Shown: piece after piece, positions 10,973-20,455 of the stretch
Numbering within the stretch: position 1 is the stretch's first letter
Layout: each line of letters begins with the position of its first letter
Assembly: GCF_000633395.1 (NCBI RefSeq)
Contig: NZ_AYMU01000014.1
Coordinates: 1-64,000, forward strand
Reading direction: 5' to 3'
Length of the DNA: 64,000 bases
Source of the DNA: Pseudomonas sp. PH1b
Lineage (GTDB): Bacteria; Pseudomonadota; Gammaproteobacteria; Pseudomonadales; Pseudomonadaceae
Notes under the pieces: model-generated
Seen by the model: only the letters and a program-made list of their open reading frames with translations
Databases searched by the model: none
Told to the model about the DNA's origin: nothing
Translations under genes and position numbers: made by a program

Positions 10973-11045
10973 CCCTCGGCCTGCGGTTCTCCAGTGATTC
11001 GCTCCCCTGGCTGCGCTGATTGACAGCCGGGGGGCCCAGCGCGAA

Positions 11046-11064
11046 TTATCCAGCCCCTGGATAA
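11046..11064. promoter_or_regulatory. Perfect dyad upstream of LysR gene (candidate operator)
   Basis: TTATCCAGCCCCTGGATAA is a perfect 8-bp inverted repeat around a CCC spacer. It ends 18 bases before the ATG of the LysR gene at 11083. It contains the T-N11-A arrangement of LysR-type binding boxes. Autoregulation by the adjacent regulator is inferred from position; there is no divergent gene, so another factor could bind. Confidence 0.45.
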
Positions 11065-11082
11065 CCGCGGTGGGCATTATTC

Positions 11083-12024
11083 ATGAAGCTCAATGTGCAG
11101 CGCCTGGACCTCAACCTGTTGCGGGTGTTCGACGCCCTGATGCAGGAGCAGAACCTGTCCCGGGCGGCGGTACGCCTGAACCTCAGCCAGCCGGCGGTGA
11201 GCAATGCCCTGGCGCGCCTGCGCCGGCACCTCGACGAGCCGCTGTTCATCCGTACGGCGCGGGGCATGCAACCCACGTCTCGGGCCACCAGCCTGCACCT
11301 GGTGGTGCGCCAGGCCCTGCACCTGTTGCAGCAGGGGCTGGACCCCGGTGCGGTGTTCGACCCGGCGGCGGCCGACCAACTGTTCACCCTGTCGATGAAC
11401 GACTATGCCCAGGCGCGCCTGCTGCCGGCCCTGTCCCGGCGCTTGCAGCTCGTGGCGCCCGGGGTGCGGCTGGCGGTGCGCAGCGACAGCGCCGACTCCA
11501 TCGCCGCCTGGCTCAGTGCCGGCATGCTCGACCTGGCGGTGGACTACCTGTACTTCGACAACCCGGAGCTGTGCTACCAGCCCCTGCTGGAAGAGCAACT
11601 GCTGGTGATCGGCCGCCGCGACCACCCGGCATTCGTCCCCGAACTGAGCCTGGAGGCCTACCAGGGCTGCCAGCACGTCGCGATTCCCGACCGTGGCGGC
11701 CGGGGCTCGCCGCTGGAAATCGTCCTCGGCTCGGCCAAGGTCCAGCGCCAGGTGCAGGTGTTCGTGCCCAACTACCTGAGCATCCCGCTGATCGTCGCCC
11801 AGTCCGACCTGCTGGGCACCGTGCCGCGGCATCTGGCGGAGCATTTCTGCGCCTTGCTGCCGCTGCGCAGCGCCCACCTGCCACTGCCGGCGGCGCCGGT
11901 GCAGGTCAGCCTGATCTGGCATCGCCAGCAGCAACAGGCGCCGGGGCTGCAATGGCTGCGGGGCGAGATCGATGCCATCGCCCGGGCGCCGGAGCACTCG
12001 CTGCATAGCGCTCCGGGGCATTGA
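11083..12024 (+). CDS. LysR-family transcriptional regulator
   Basis: The protein has 313 residues, the normal LTTR length. The N-terminal winged helix-turn-helix covers about residues 6-65, with DLNLLRVFDALMQEQNLSRAA and LNLSQPAVSNALARLR, the latter being the recognition-helix signature. A LysR substrate-binding domain follows (about 90-300). The sequence resembles the NodD/ToxR-like subgroup more than the CysB or CbbR types, but the effector cannot be read from sequence. A dyad lies directly upstream. The downstream fimbrial operon is co-oriented but separated by 221 bases, so a regulatory link is possible but unproven. Confidence 0.9.
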   Translation: MKLNVQRLDLNLLRVFDALMQEQNLSRAAVRLNLSQPAVSNALARLRRHLDEPLFIRTARGMQPTSRATSLHLVVRQALHLLQQGLDPGAVFDPAAADQLFTLSMNDYAQARLLPALSRRLQLVAPGVRLAVRSDSADSIAAWLSAGMLDLAVDYLYFDNPELCYQPLLEEQLLVIGRRDHPAFVPELSLEAYQGCQHVAIPDRGGRGSPLEIVLGSAKVQRQVQVFVPNYLSIPLIVAQSDLLGTVPRHLAEHFCALLPLRSAHLPLPAAPVQVSLIWHRQQQQAPGLQWLRGEIDAIARAPEHSLHSAPGH

Positions 12025-12245
12025 GGCGTCGACCCTTTCAGAGTCTTCTCAATGGCCGTGGCGCGGCGAGCCAGGCGTTGAGGGTGGGAGGGGGCCGAGG
12101 TCTTGGTGGGGGTCTGGCCGAAAATCAAGAATCTTCTCGAAGAAAGCACAGAGTCGTCCCGTCTCGTTCGCTGCTTAACCTTTGTAGGCTGGGTCTGCCT
12201 TGAGGAAAAAGGCCAACGTCAAACACGAGATAGGTAAGTAAACCC

Positions 12246-12806
12246 ATGAAATTCATCAAGTCTGCACTGGCTGTCGCGACGTGCTGCATGGCCGCCCAGG
12301 CCATGGCGGCCGACGGCGAAATCAACTTCACCGGTTCCATCACCGCCAACACCTGTTCGGTGAATGTCGGTGACCTCAACGGCGGTGCCGGCACCAACGT
12401 TTCCCTGGGCAACGCGCCGTCCCTGTCGCTGAAAAAGGCCGGAGACACCGCCGGTGCCGGTTCCTTTGCCCTGACCCTGACCGCCCCCACGGTGGAAGAG
12501 GGTGAAACCGATCACTGCGTACTGACCGGCAAGACTGCCACGGTGCGCTTTCTCAGCATGAACGGTGCCGCCGGCCCCAACGGCGAATGGCTAGCCCTGG
12601 AGGGCGCAGGCGGCGCCGGGGTGGCGAAGAACGTCGCGGTGCAGATCCGTGATGCCAAGGGCCAGGATGTGCAGCTGGGGCGTGCCTCCAGCGAATACGC
12701 GGACCTGACCCAGCCCATGCGCTTCACCGCCAACTACATCGCCACGGGTGAAGCCACGCCGGGCACCGCCAACGCCAAGGCTTCCTTCAGCGTCGATTAC
12801 AAGTAA
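12246..12806 (+). CDS. Chaperone-usher fimbrial major subunit (pilin)
   Basis: The 186-residue product has a Sec signal peptide (MKFIKSALAVATCCMAAQAMA, cleavage after about residue 21). A mature pilin domain follows with the two conserved cysteines (NTCSVNV and DHCVLTG). The end is typical of type-1-like pilins: GTANAKASFSVDYK, with the penultimate Tyr used in donor-strand exchange. It is secreted to the periplasm, held by the chaperone at 12888 and polymerised by the usher at 13698. The first gene of a fimbrial operon is usually the major subunit. The 221-bp upstream gap must hold its promoter; no confident -10/-35 pair was picked out. Confidence 0.92.
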   Translation: MKFIKSALAVATCCMAAQAMAADGEINFTGSITANTCSVNVGDLNGGAGTNVSLGNAPSLSLKKAGDTAGAGSFALTLTAPTVEEGETDHCVLTGKTATVRFLSMNGAAGPNGEWLALEGAGGAGVAKNVAVQIRDAKGQDVQLGRASSEYADLTQPMRFTANYIATGEATPGTANAKASFSVDYK

Positions 12807-12887
12807 GACACATCCCGACCGGGGTCGATGGTGCCGGATGCACTCGGCCCCGCTGTCTGCAGCCCCCTCCCCAGGTTTTAAGTTGAT

Positions 12888-13637
12888 ATGAAGACTGCTT
12901 TTCTGCGCGCCGCTTTCTCTAGCAGGAGCTGGCTCTTTGGCGCGGCCCTGGCCGCACTCTGCCCGGTGCCCCTGGCGTCTGCCGGCATCATGCTCAATGG
13001 CACGCGAATCATCCTCGGGGCCGATGAGCGCAGTGCCTCGACGATTGTTTCCAACCTCACCCGCAGCGACTACGCGGTGCAGACCTGGGTCAACGACGCC
13101 CGTGACAGCAAGGACCAGCGCAGCCCGTTCATTGCCATGCCGGCCCTGTTCAAGGTGCGCGCGGGCGAGGAGCAAGTGGTGCGGATCATCAAGACCCCGG
13201 GGCAACTGCCGCAGGACCGGGAGTCGGTGTTCTATTTCAACGCCCAGGAAATCCCGGTGCTGGAGCACAAGCAGGAAAACGCCTTGAAAGTGGCGGTGCG
13301 CACCCGGGTGAAGCTGTTCTATCGCCCCGCCAATCTGCCGGGCAACGTCCAGGAGGCGCCTGCGCTGCTGGCCTGGAAACTGGTCGAGCAACCTGGTGGT
13401 GGCGCCGTCTTGCGGGTCAGCAACCCCAGCGCCTACCACATCACGTTCATCGGGATCCGGGTGCTGGACGGTGGCACGCCCGTCGAACTGCCAGACGTCG
13501 ACATGGTGGCGCCCAAGTCCAGCCAGGACTACCCGATTCCCCGCCGGCTCACGTCCAGGACGGTGCTTGTGGAGTTCTCCACCATCAACGATTACGGCGG
13601 CTACAGCGAACCGGTCAAGTCCAGTGCCGGGTTCTAG
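12888..13637 (+). CDS. Periplasmic fimbrial chaperone
   Basis: This is a 249-residue PapD/FimC-like protein with a signal peptide ending near SAG (about residue 33), an N-terminal immunoglobulin-like domain and a C-terminal domain. Family features visible are GTRIILGADERSAS in the first strand, QTWVND, the F1/G1 hydrophobic strand region NALKVAVRTRVKLFYRP, and a conserved RVSNPSAYHITF in domain 2. It donates a beta strand to unfolded pilins in the periplasm and hands them to the usher. It lies 81 bases after the pilin gene. That gap may hold a processing or attenuation site that favours pilin over usher expression, as in other fimbrial operons. Confidence 0.92.
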   Translation: MKTAFLRAAFSSRSWLFGAALAALCPVPLASAGIMLNGTRIILGADERSASTIVSNLTRSDYAVQTWVNDARDSKDQRSPFIAMPALFKVRAGEEQVVRIIKTPGQLPQDRESVFYFNAQEIPVLEHKQENALKVAVRTRVKLFYRPANLPGNVQEAPALLAWKLVEQPGGGAVLRVSNPSAYHITFIGIRVLDGGTPVELPDVDMVAPKSSQDYPIPRRLTSRTVLVEFSTINDYGGYSEPVKSSAGF

Positions 13638-13697
13638 GTCATTGGCGCATCGATGGAGTGCAACCCCTGGGAAGTCATTGCAAGTGCTGAGGTCAGG

Positions 13698-16166
13698 ATG
13701 GGTGTTTATTTGAGGGCTTTGAGCGGCTGTCTGGTTGGGTCGTTGTTGCTGACGACGCTCAAGAGCAACCAACTGTTCGCCGCCGAGTTCGATACCGGGT
13801 TCGTGGCGGATTTCGGCGACGGTACCGCGTTGAAAAGCGACCTCGAAGCCATGCTCCATGAGCAGGAGGTCGGCCCCGGCAGCTACCTGGTGGGGATCAC
13901 CCTGAACCGTGACTATTTTGGCCAGCGTGAAGTCAGCTTTGTCCGTGCGGGGCCGGACCTGAAGGCCTGCCTGCCCCAGGCGTTGCTCGTGGAAATGGGC
14001 GTCAAGCTGGCGCCGCGCAAGGATTCACCGGGGGACCAGCACTGCCTGGACCTGCCGACCCTGGTGGAAGGCGCGACGGTGCGGTTTGACAGCCGGCAGC
14101 TCAAGCTGGACATCAGCGTGCCGCAGATCGCCATGAACCGTGATGCCCGGGGGTATGTGGCCCCCGAAGAGTGGGACAGCGGCATCAATGCCGGTTTTCT
14201 CAACTACCAGTTCTCCGGATCGCAGAGCAAGAGCCGGCAACGCAGTGCGGCCAACTACAATCTGTATCTCAATGGCGGCCTCAACCTGGGGGAGTGGCGC
14301 CTGCGTTCCAGTTCCTCCTACCGCAAGGATGGCACCTGGGAGCGCGCGGCCACTTATGTGCAGCGCGACTTGCCGGGCACCTTTGGCAACCTGACCCTGG
14401 GGGAAAGCGTGACCCCGGGTGATACCTTCCAGAGCGTGCCGTTTCGCGGGGTGCAGGTGGCCAGCGACACCCAGATGCTCCCCGATTCGCTGCAAGGCTA
14501 TGCGCCGGTGATCCATGGCGTGGCCCAGACCCAGGCCCGGGTCGAGGTGCGCCAGCATGGTTATTCGCTGTACAGCACCTTCGTCACCCCGGGGCCCTTC
14601 GAGATCCGCGACCTCAACGCCGCCTCCGGCAGTGGCGACCTGGAAGTGATCATCACCGAAGCCGACGGTAGCGAGCGGCGCTTTATCCAACCCTATGCGA
14701 CCCTGGGCAACCTGCTGCGCGACGGCACCTGGCGCTACAGCGTGACGGCAGGCCAATACCATGAACCCACGGCCTTGATCGACCAACCGACCTTCACCCA
14801 GGTCTCCCTGGCCTATGGCTTGCCGAGGGACTACACCTTGTCCCTGGGGGGGCTGCTGGGGGAGGGCTATCGCGCTTATCAGGTGGGCGTGGGCAAGGGG
14901 CTGGGGAGCCTGGGCGCACTGTCCCTGGATGCGACTCAGGCGCTGACCGACACCCGCCAGGAGTCTGTCAGTGGCCAGAGCTATGGCCTGCGCTACGGCA
15001 AGGCATTCGCCGGTGGTACCAACCTGCGCTTTGCCGGCTATCGCTATTCGACCCCGGGCTACCGGGATTTCAGCGAGGTGGTGAGCCAGGGCTCCTGGCG
15101 CAGCGATGGGGGCGCAAGCGGCGGTTATCGCCGGGTCAGCCGGCGCAGCCGCCTGGAGGCCAATATTTCCCAGACCCTGGCCGACAGCACGTCGCTGTAC
15201 CTGAACCTGTCGCAGCAGGACTACTGGAACTCATCCCGGCAACAGCGCCAGTTGCAGTTTGGAGTCAGCGGCCAGGTGCAACGGGTCAACCTGTCGCTGT
15301 ACGCCAGCAAAAGCCTGAGCGACAGCGACAACGAAGGTGTACAGGTGGGCCTGACCCTGAGCTTCCCGCTGGGACGGCAGAACGCCAGTGTCAGCCTGGA
15401 GCGCAACGCCGATGGCAGCAATGACCAGCGCCTGGGCCTGAGCGGCCTGGCCGGGGACTACAACCAACTCAACTACAACCTTGATATGCAACGCAGCGAG
15501 CGTTCGGCCAACACCGGCTCGGCCTCGGCCGGTTATCGCGCGCCCTGGGCCAACCTCAGTGCGGGCCTGAGCAGCAGCAGCGCCTACAAGACCGTCAACG
15601 TCGGCATGTCCGGTTCGGTGCTGGCCCATGGCGGGGGCGTGCAGCTGGGGCAGAGCCTGGGCGAAACCATGGCCCTGGTGGAGGTCAAGGACACCCCCGA
15701 CGTCGGTGTCAACAATGCCCCGGGAACCTTCACCAACGCCAAGGGCTATAGCCTGGTGCCCTATGTCCAGCCTTATCGGCGCAATCGCATCAGCCTGGAC
15801 ACCAGCAAGCTGGACGCCAATACCGATATCGACAGCGGCGTGGGCACGGTGACGCCGCGTCGCGGAGCGGTGGTGCTGGCGCAGTTCAACGCCCGGCATA
15901 CGCAGAAGGTCCTGGCGACCATCGCGTTGCCCGATGGCACGCTGGTGCCTTTCGGCAGCGCGGTGCTGGATGCCGCGGGCCAGCGGGTCAATGCCGTGGG
16001 GCCGATGGGCCAGGTGTTGCTGTCGGTGGGCGAGAGCACGGATTTCCGCCTGGTCTGGGGCAACGCGGCGCAGCAGCAGTGCGCGTTCAGCCTGGATCTT
16101 GAGCAGGCCCATGAACAGGAGGGGTTCAAGCTGGCTCAGGTACGCTGCACGGCCCCGCACGGTTAG
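13698..16166 (+). CDS. Outer-membrane fimbrial usher
   Basis: The 822-residue usher is the standard size for FimD/PapC proteins. The frame is open to an earlier ATG at 13653. The start at 13698 is preferred because it is preceded by GAGG at good spacing and begins a signal peptide (MGVYLRALSGCLVGSLLL). After cleavage come the N-terminal chaperone-binding domain (about 30-160), a 24-strand barrel with internal plug (about 180-650), and C-terminal domains ending in a conserved cysteine pair (QQCAFSLD and QVRCTA). It translocates chaperone-bound subunits and anchors the fibre. A rho-independent terminator follows at 16187. Confidence 0.92.
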   Translation: MGVYLRALSGCLVGSLLLTTLKSNQLFAAEFDTGFVADFGDGTALKSDLEAMLHEQEVGPGSYLVGITLNRDYFGQREVSFVRAGPDLKACLPQALLVEMGVKLAPRKDSPGDQHCLDLPTLVEGATVRFDSRQLKLDISVPQIAMNRDARGYVAPEEWDSGINAGFLNYQFSGSQSKSRQRSAANYNLYLNGGLNLGEWRLRSSSSYRKDGTWERAATYVQRDLPGTFGNLTLGESVTPGDTFQSVPFRGVQVASDTQMLPDSLQGYAPVIHGVAQTQARVEVRQHGYSLYSTFVTPGPFEIRDLNAASGSGDLEVIITEADGSERRFIQPYATLGNLLRDGTWRYSVTAGQYHEPTALIDQPTFTQVSLAYGLPRDYTLSLGGLLGEGYRAYQVGVGKGLGSLGALSLDATQALTDTRQESVSGQSYGLRYGKAFAGGTNLRFAGYRYSTPGYRDFSEVVSQGSWRSDGGASGGYRRVSRRSRLEANISQTLADSTSLYLNLSQQDYWNSSRQQRQLQFGVSGQVQRVNLSLYASKSLSDSDNEGVQVGLTLSFPLGRQNASVSLERNADGSNDQRLGLSGLAGDYNQLNYNLDMQRSERSANTGSASAGYRAPWANLSAGLSSSSAYKTVNVGMSGSVLAHGGGVQLGQSLGETMALVEVKDTPDVGVNNAPGTFTNAKGYSLVPYVQPYRRNRISLDTSKLDANTDIDSGVGTVTPRRGAVVLAQFNARHTQKVLATIALPDGTLVPFGSAVLDAAGQRVNAVGPMGQVLLSVGESTDFRLVWGNAAQQQCAFSLDLEQAHEQEGFKLAQVRCTAPHG

Positions 16167-16186
16167 TTTCAATCCGCGGTGCCCAG

Positions 16187-16216
16187 GGCCCGCAGCCGAG
16201 GCTTGCGGGCCTTTTT
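16187..16216 (+). terminator. Intrinsic terminator after usher gene
   Basis: GGCCCGCA and TGCGGGCC form an 8-bp stem closing a loop of about 9 bases, followed by TTTTT. It lies 20 bases after the usher stop, between the usher and the convergent sensor-kinase gene. Confidence 0.8.
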
Positions 16217-16233
16217 CGTGGCCGCCCGGCAGC

Positions 16234-19200
16234 TCACGGCGGACCGGCGGCTGCGGCCAGGGTGCTGTTGAGCCTGTCCATCAGTTGCCGCAGTTCCTGG
16301 CACAGCAGAGACAGGCCACTGACCGGGGCATTGTTTTCAAGGGCGTCTTCCAGGGTTTCGCACAGCCGCATCAGCGGCTCGGACTGCATCATCTGCGCCG
16401 CGCTCTTGAGCTTGTGGGCAAGCCCTGCCACGGCCTTGAGATCGAGGCGCGCCATGGCGTCTTCCAGGGCCTGCAGGTCCTGCTGGTTGCACAGGATCAG
16501 GTTGCCCAACAGGCTGCGCCGCTTGTCCTCCGGCAAATTGAAGCGCACCAGCGCCGCAGCGCCGTCTTCGTCTTCCGGGGGCGTCGCGCTCGCGGTGAAT
16601 ACCGGCACGTAGCGGGCCAGCATCGATACGCTCAGGGGCTTGAGCAGGCAGGCATCCATGCCGGCGGCGAGAGCGGCCTGGCGATCCTCTTCCCGGGCAC
16701 TGGCAGTGGTGCCGATGATGGTGCACGGGCGTATGCACAGTGTCTGCTCCAGGCGGCGGATTTCCTCGGTCAGGGCGATGCCGTCCAGTTCCGGCATGTT
16801 GCAGTCGGTGATGACCAGGTCGATGTCGTGGTCCTCCCAGATGAACAGCGCCTGCAGTCCGTCCTGGGCCAGGATCGGCTCATGGCCGAGCAGTTCGATC
16901 TGCTCCTTGAGCAGGGTCAGGCTGGGCAGGTGGTCTTCGGCGATGAGGATCTTCAGGCGCTGCCGGGTCGGCACGGCGGGTTCGCTCGCTGGCAACGCCA
17001 ACGGTGTTTCGCTGGGGGTGGCCTGTTGGGCAGTGGCGGTCAGGGTCATGGTGGTGCCCTGGCCCAGGGTGCTGTCCACCAGCAGGTCGCCGCCAATGAT
17101 CCGGCTCAGGGACTGCGAGATGCACAGGCCGATTCCCGCGCCGCTGTTGCGATTGACGGTCACCCGGGAGAACGGCGTGAACAGGCTGGGCCGGTCGGCG
17201 GGGTCGATGCCCGGGCCGCTGTCCTCGACGCTGACGGTGAAGGCGAAATGCACGGGATCCAAGGGCGAACCCCGGACCCGCAGGGTGATGCCGCCGGTGT
17301 CGGTGAACTTGATCGCGTTGCTCATCAGGTTGCTCAGGATCTGCTTGATCTTCTGTCGGTCCAGGCGCGCGGGCAGATCGGCCCAGGCATCCACATCGAG
17401 CCGGATCCACAGGCCCTTGCGGGCCGCCAGGCTGTCGAAGATGGTCCGAGTGGTATTGACGATGTCCTTCAGGGTGCAGGTTTCCAGGTGCAGGCGAGTC
17501 TGCCCGGACTCGATGCTGGAGATGTCCAGGATGCCCCCCAGCAGCTCCAGCAGGCTGACGGCGGCGTCATGGGCCACTTGCAGCGATTCGAGGTTCTTGC
17601 CCTGGGGCGCCTTGCGAGTCAGCACCAGTTCCAGCATGCCGATGATGGCGTTCATCGGCGTACGGATTTCATGGCTCATGGTGGCGAGGAAGGTCGACTT
17701 GGCTCTGTTGGCCTGGTCCGCCGAATCCTTGGCCTGGCGCAGTTCTTCGAGAATGCGCAGGCGATCGCCGATCTCCAGCCAACCGCAGACCACCCCGAAG
17801 ATCTGCTGCCGGTCATCTCGCAGGGGTTGCGCCCAGTGATAGATGTCCAGGGCTTTGCCGCCCAGGGGCAGGGTCTGGTCGCGGGAGATGGCAGTACCGC
17901 TGTTCACCACCTGTTCATAGTCCTGGAGCCACTGACCGAGCACCGCCTGGCCCAGCATGGCGTCGAGCATCTTGCTGTTGGTGCTGGAGCTGGCGCCGGG
18001 GACGAAGGTCTGGGCGTAGGAGGTGTTGAACAGCAGCAGTTCGCCTTCGCGGTCGCGCACGTAGATGGGGTGGGGAATGCTGTCGACGATGTTCTGGATC
18101 AGGCTCAGGCGCTCCTGCAACTGCCTGCGCACGATGGATTTCTTGAAGATCAGTTTGCGCAGGTAAAGGATCCAGATGCAGGTGGCCAGGAGCAGCACGA
18201 AGGAGACGCTGAGTGCTTGGTAGATGCGCAGGCTGACGGCTTCCCAATACAAGTTGTCGGTAGCGGCATTGGCCCGCCAGCGCCCGGAGATCGCCGCGAT
18301 TTCACTGGGGGAGATGCGCCGCAGGGCTTTTTCGATGATGGAGATCAGCACCCGGTTCTGCGGCAGGCTGGCGATGCCCACCCGGGCGCTGACGCCCTTG
18401 AGCTGCTCCGAGGCGTGGAGGGCGTCCTCGTACTTGTAAGACAGGTAGTACCTGGCTTGGTGGGTGGACGTCAGGGTGAAGTCGCTGTCACCGTCGCGGA
18501 CCCTGTTCAGGGCGTCGGGGACGTTGTCGGTGGTGTGGATCTTCAGGTGTGGGTAGTGCATGCGGATGTGCTCCAGCAAGGCATCGGAGTGGGGCAGGGC
18601 GATGCTTTGGCCGGCACTGTTGAGGTCGGGTTTGGGCTTGCCGTCATTCTTGCTGATGAGCAGGTAGGGTGTGGTGATCACCGGCAGGGTAAACAGGTAC
18701 TTGGGCTCCCTGAAGTCGGTTTCCGACATGATGGCCAGGTCCACCTGGCCGCTGTCGAGCAACTCCATGGCCTTGTGTACCGAGCGAGTGCGCACGATCT
18801 CGAAACGCAGTCCGGAGTTGAGGCGCACCAGTTCCATGATGTCGGACATGGTGCCGCCGAACTGTCCGTTGCTGTCGAACAGGGCGTAGGGCGCCAGGTC
18901 CTCGCTGACGGCAATCCGGAATGGCAGCTTTCTGTCCAGCAGCTGTTTTTCCTCGCTATCGAGCACGCTGACGAATTCCTCGTCACTGCACTTGAGCGTC
19001 ATGACCCACCAGTTGACCATCCTGATGACCTGGCAGCGGCTGCGCGATTGCAGTTGCTGGTCAATCAGGGCGGCCAGCCGTGCGTTGGCGCCGGTGTAGG
19101 CCAGGCCGATATGGGTCTCCAGGCCGTTGACACTGATATTGGTCACCAACTGATTGTTGAAGCTCTGGTTCAGCAGGTAGTTGGTGCTGACGGTATCTCC

Positions 19201-19821
19201 CAGGTAGGCCTGGGCATTGCCCTTGAGCACGGCGGCAATGGCGTCATAGGGGGAGGTGTAGTTGTTGATGGTGGCGCTGCGAAAGATCTTGAAGGTGTTG
19301 GCATCGATGAAGCCGTCGGGGGTGGAAGAAATCTGCGAGGCCTTATCGCGCAGATCGATCTCCAGCAGGCTGCCGGTGGTGGAGTACAGGGCGATCTGGG
19401 TGTAGGCATAAGGAGCCGATATCTGCACGCCATACTTTTGCACTTCCGGCCGGGTCGCGGCGTCCAGCAGGTCGATCTCGCCGGCCTTGAGTGCTCTATA
19501 GGCGCTGTCGCGGCCGGCATACAGGCTGATCGCGAAGCGGATGCCCAGGGCCTTTTGCAGCGCCAGCAGGTTCTCCGCGAGGATGCCCTCCAGCGCGTTT
19601 TTTTCGGAAAAGATGGTCAGGGGCGGGTAGTCGGGGGAGGTGACGCCCAGGCGTACGGTTTTTCTCTTGGCGAGCCAGGCCTGGTTCTCGGGGCTGACAG
19701 GAGCGGAAAACTCCAGGGCTTGCCCTCGTGAGGATAAATGCAAGGTTTGAGCACCTTGTGTTGTACCTGGCAGCAGCGCCAGGTGCAGCGCCAGGAGTAG
19801 CGTCATCAGGATGGCTTTCAT
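16234..19821 (-). CDS. BvgS-like unorthodox sensor histidine kinase
   Basis: The product of about 1,195 residues starts at the ATG at 19821 (a TTG nine bases upstream is also open). Domains in order: signal peptide; two tandem periplasmic venus-flytrap (SBP_bac_3) domains, about 50-285 and 300-530 (VRLGVTSPDYPP; FRIAVSEDLAPYA); one membrane segment near 545-565; a PAS domain (SIPHPIYVRDREGELL); HisKA with H717 in MSHEIRTPMN; HATPase; a receiver domain with phospho-Asp D1006 (VITDCNMPELDG); and an HPt domain with H1136 (LAHKLKSAA). This is the BvgS/RocS-type four-step phosphorelay. Its partner is the response regulator encoded 10 bases upstream in the same operon. The position between fimbrial genes suggests it controls fimbriation, as RocS and Rcs/Pvr systems do in P. 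aeruginosa. The sensed signal is unknown. Confidence 0.93.
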   Translation of the reverse strand: MKAILMTLLLALHLALLPGTTQGAQTLHLSSRGQALEFSAPVSPENQAWLAKRKTVRLGVTSPDYPPLTIFSEKNALEGILAENLLALQKALGIRFAISLYAGRDSAYRALKAGEIDLLDAATRPEVQKYGVQISAPYAYTQIALYSTTGSLLEIDLRDKASQISSTPDGFIDANTFKIFRSATINNYTSPYDAIAAVLKGNAQAYLGDTVSTNYLLNQSFNNQLVTNISVNGLETHIGLAYTGANARLAALIDQQLQSRSRCQVIRMVNWWVMTLKCSDEEFVSVLDSEEKQLLDRKLPFRIAVSEDLAPYALFDSNGQFGGTMSDIMELVRLNSGLRFEIVRTRSVHKAMELLDSGQVDLAIMSETDFREPKYLFTLPVITTPYLLISKNDGKPKPDLNSAGQSIALPHSDALLEHIRMHYPHLKIHTTDNVPDALNRVRDGDSDFTLTSTHQARYYLSYKYEDALHASEQLKGVSARVGIASLPQNRVLISIIEKALRRISPSEIAAISGRWRANAATDNLYWEAVSLRIYQALSVSFVLLLATCIWILYLRKLIFKKSIVRRQLQERLSLIQNIVDSIPHPIYVRDREGELLLFNTSYAQTFVPGASSSTNSKMLDAMLGQAVLGQWLQDYEQVVNSGTAISRDQTLPLGGKALDIYHWAQPLRDDRQQIFGVVCGWLEIGDRLRILEELRQAKDSADQANRAKSTFLATMSHEIRTPMNAIIGMLELVLTRKAPQGKNLESLQVAHDAAVSLLELLGGILDISSIESGQTRLHLETCTLKDIVNTTRTIFDSLAARKGLWIRLDVDAWADLPARLDRQKIKQILSNLMSNAIKFTDTGGITLRVRGSPLDPVHFAFTVSVEDSGPGIDPADRPSLFTPFSRVTVNRNSGAGIGLCISQSLSRIIGGDLLVDSTLGQGTTMTLTATAQQATPSETPLALPASEPAVPTRQRLKILIAEDHLPSLTLLKEQIELLGHEPILAQDGLQALFIWEDHDIDLVITDCNMPELDGIALTEEIRRLEQTLCIRPCTIIGTTASAREEDRQAALAAGMDACLLKPLSVSMLARYVPVFTASATPPEDEDGAAALVRFNLPEDKRRSLLGNLILCNQQDLQALEDAMARLDLKAVAGLAHKLKSAAQMMQSEPLMRLCETLEDALENNAPVSGLSLLCQELRQLMDRLNSTLAAAAGPP

Positions 19822-19831
19822 GTCGGGCAAG

Positions 19832-20455
19832 TCAGACCAGGCTCATTTCTTTGGCGATCTCGGCCAGTTCTATGGTGGTGCGTACTCCCAACTTGCGCAG
19901 GATATTGATCTTGTGTCCGCTGACGGTCTTGTTACTCAAATGCAGCTTTTCACCGATGGCTACATTGCTCAGCCCCTGCACCAGAAGTTGCAGCACGATG
20001 ATTTCCTTGTTGGTCAACTTCGGTGTGCCGCAGGTGCTATCGGACTTGTACTCCATGTAGTGCCCCAACACTTCCTTGGGGAAGTAGAGGTAGCCATCGT
20101 TGAGGGTATCAAGGCCCTTTATCAGTTCTTCCAGGCTTGCACTCTTGTTGATGAAGCCCAAGGCGCCGGCTTGCATACAGCGCGCTGCATAGGTACTGGC
20201 CAGTTGCGAGGTGAACACCAGGGACTTGATCTTGATGTTCTCGGAATTGATCCGCTGCAACACCGAAAGTCCATCCAGGCTATTGAGCCCGATGTCCAAT
20301 AAGAGGTATTCCGGGGCAAGCTTGCGGACCTTGGACAGAGCGTCCAGGCCGTCGGTTGACTCTCCTACGACCTGATAACCGTGTTGCTCTAACATGGCTT
20401 TGATCGCACCACAGATGACGGGGTGATCGTCCACTATTAGTACAGTTCTGCTCAT
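19832..20455 (-). CDS. BvgA-like NarL/LuxR-family response regulator
   Basis: The 207-residue protein has a receiver domain (1-120) with the acidic pair D9/D10 and phospho-acceptor D54 (LLLDIGL). A LuxR/NarL helix-turn-helix follows (about 145-205; LTNKEIIVLQLLVQGLSN, LHLSNKTVSGHKINILRKLG). It is the first gene of a two-gene minus-strand operon with the hybrid kinase, and is the expected receiver of phosphate from its HPt domain. A divergent promoter region of 237 bases separates it from the adhesin gene, so it may act on both sides. No other target can be read from sequence. Confidence 0.93.
   Translation of the reverse strand: MSRTVLIVDDHPVICGAIKAMLEQHGYQVVGESTDGLDALSKVRKLAPEYLLLDIGLNSLDGLSVLQRINSENIKIKSLVFTSQLASTYAARCMQAGALGFINKSASLEELIKGLDTLNDGYLYFPKEVLGHYMEYKSDSTCGTPKLTNKEIIVLQLLVQGLSNVAIGEKLHLSNKTVSGHKINILRKLGVRTTIELAEIAKEMSLV

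Noticed and set aside
15934..19731. Open frame of 1,265 codons on the plus strand across the sensor kinase
   Set aside because: The minus strand carries a complete domain series (VFT, PAS, HisKA, REC, HPt); the plus-strand translation is low-complexity Gly/Gln/Ala/Val without motifs.
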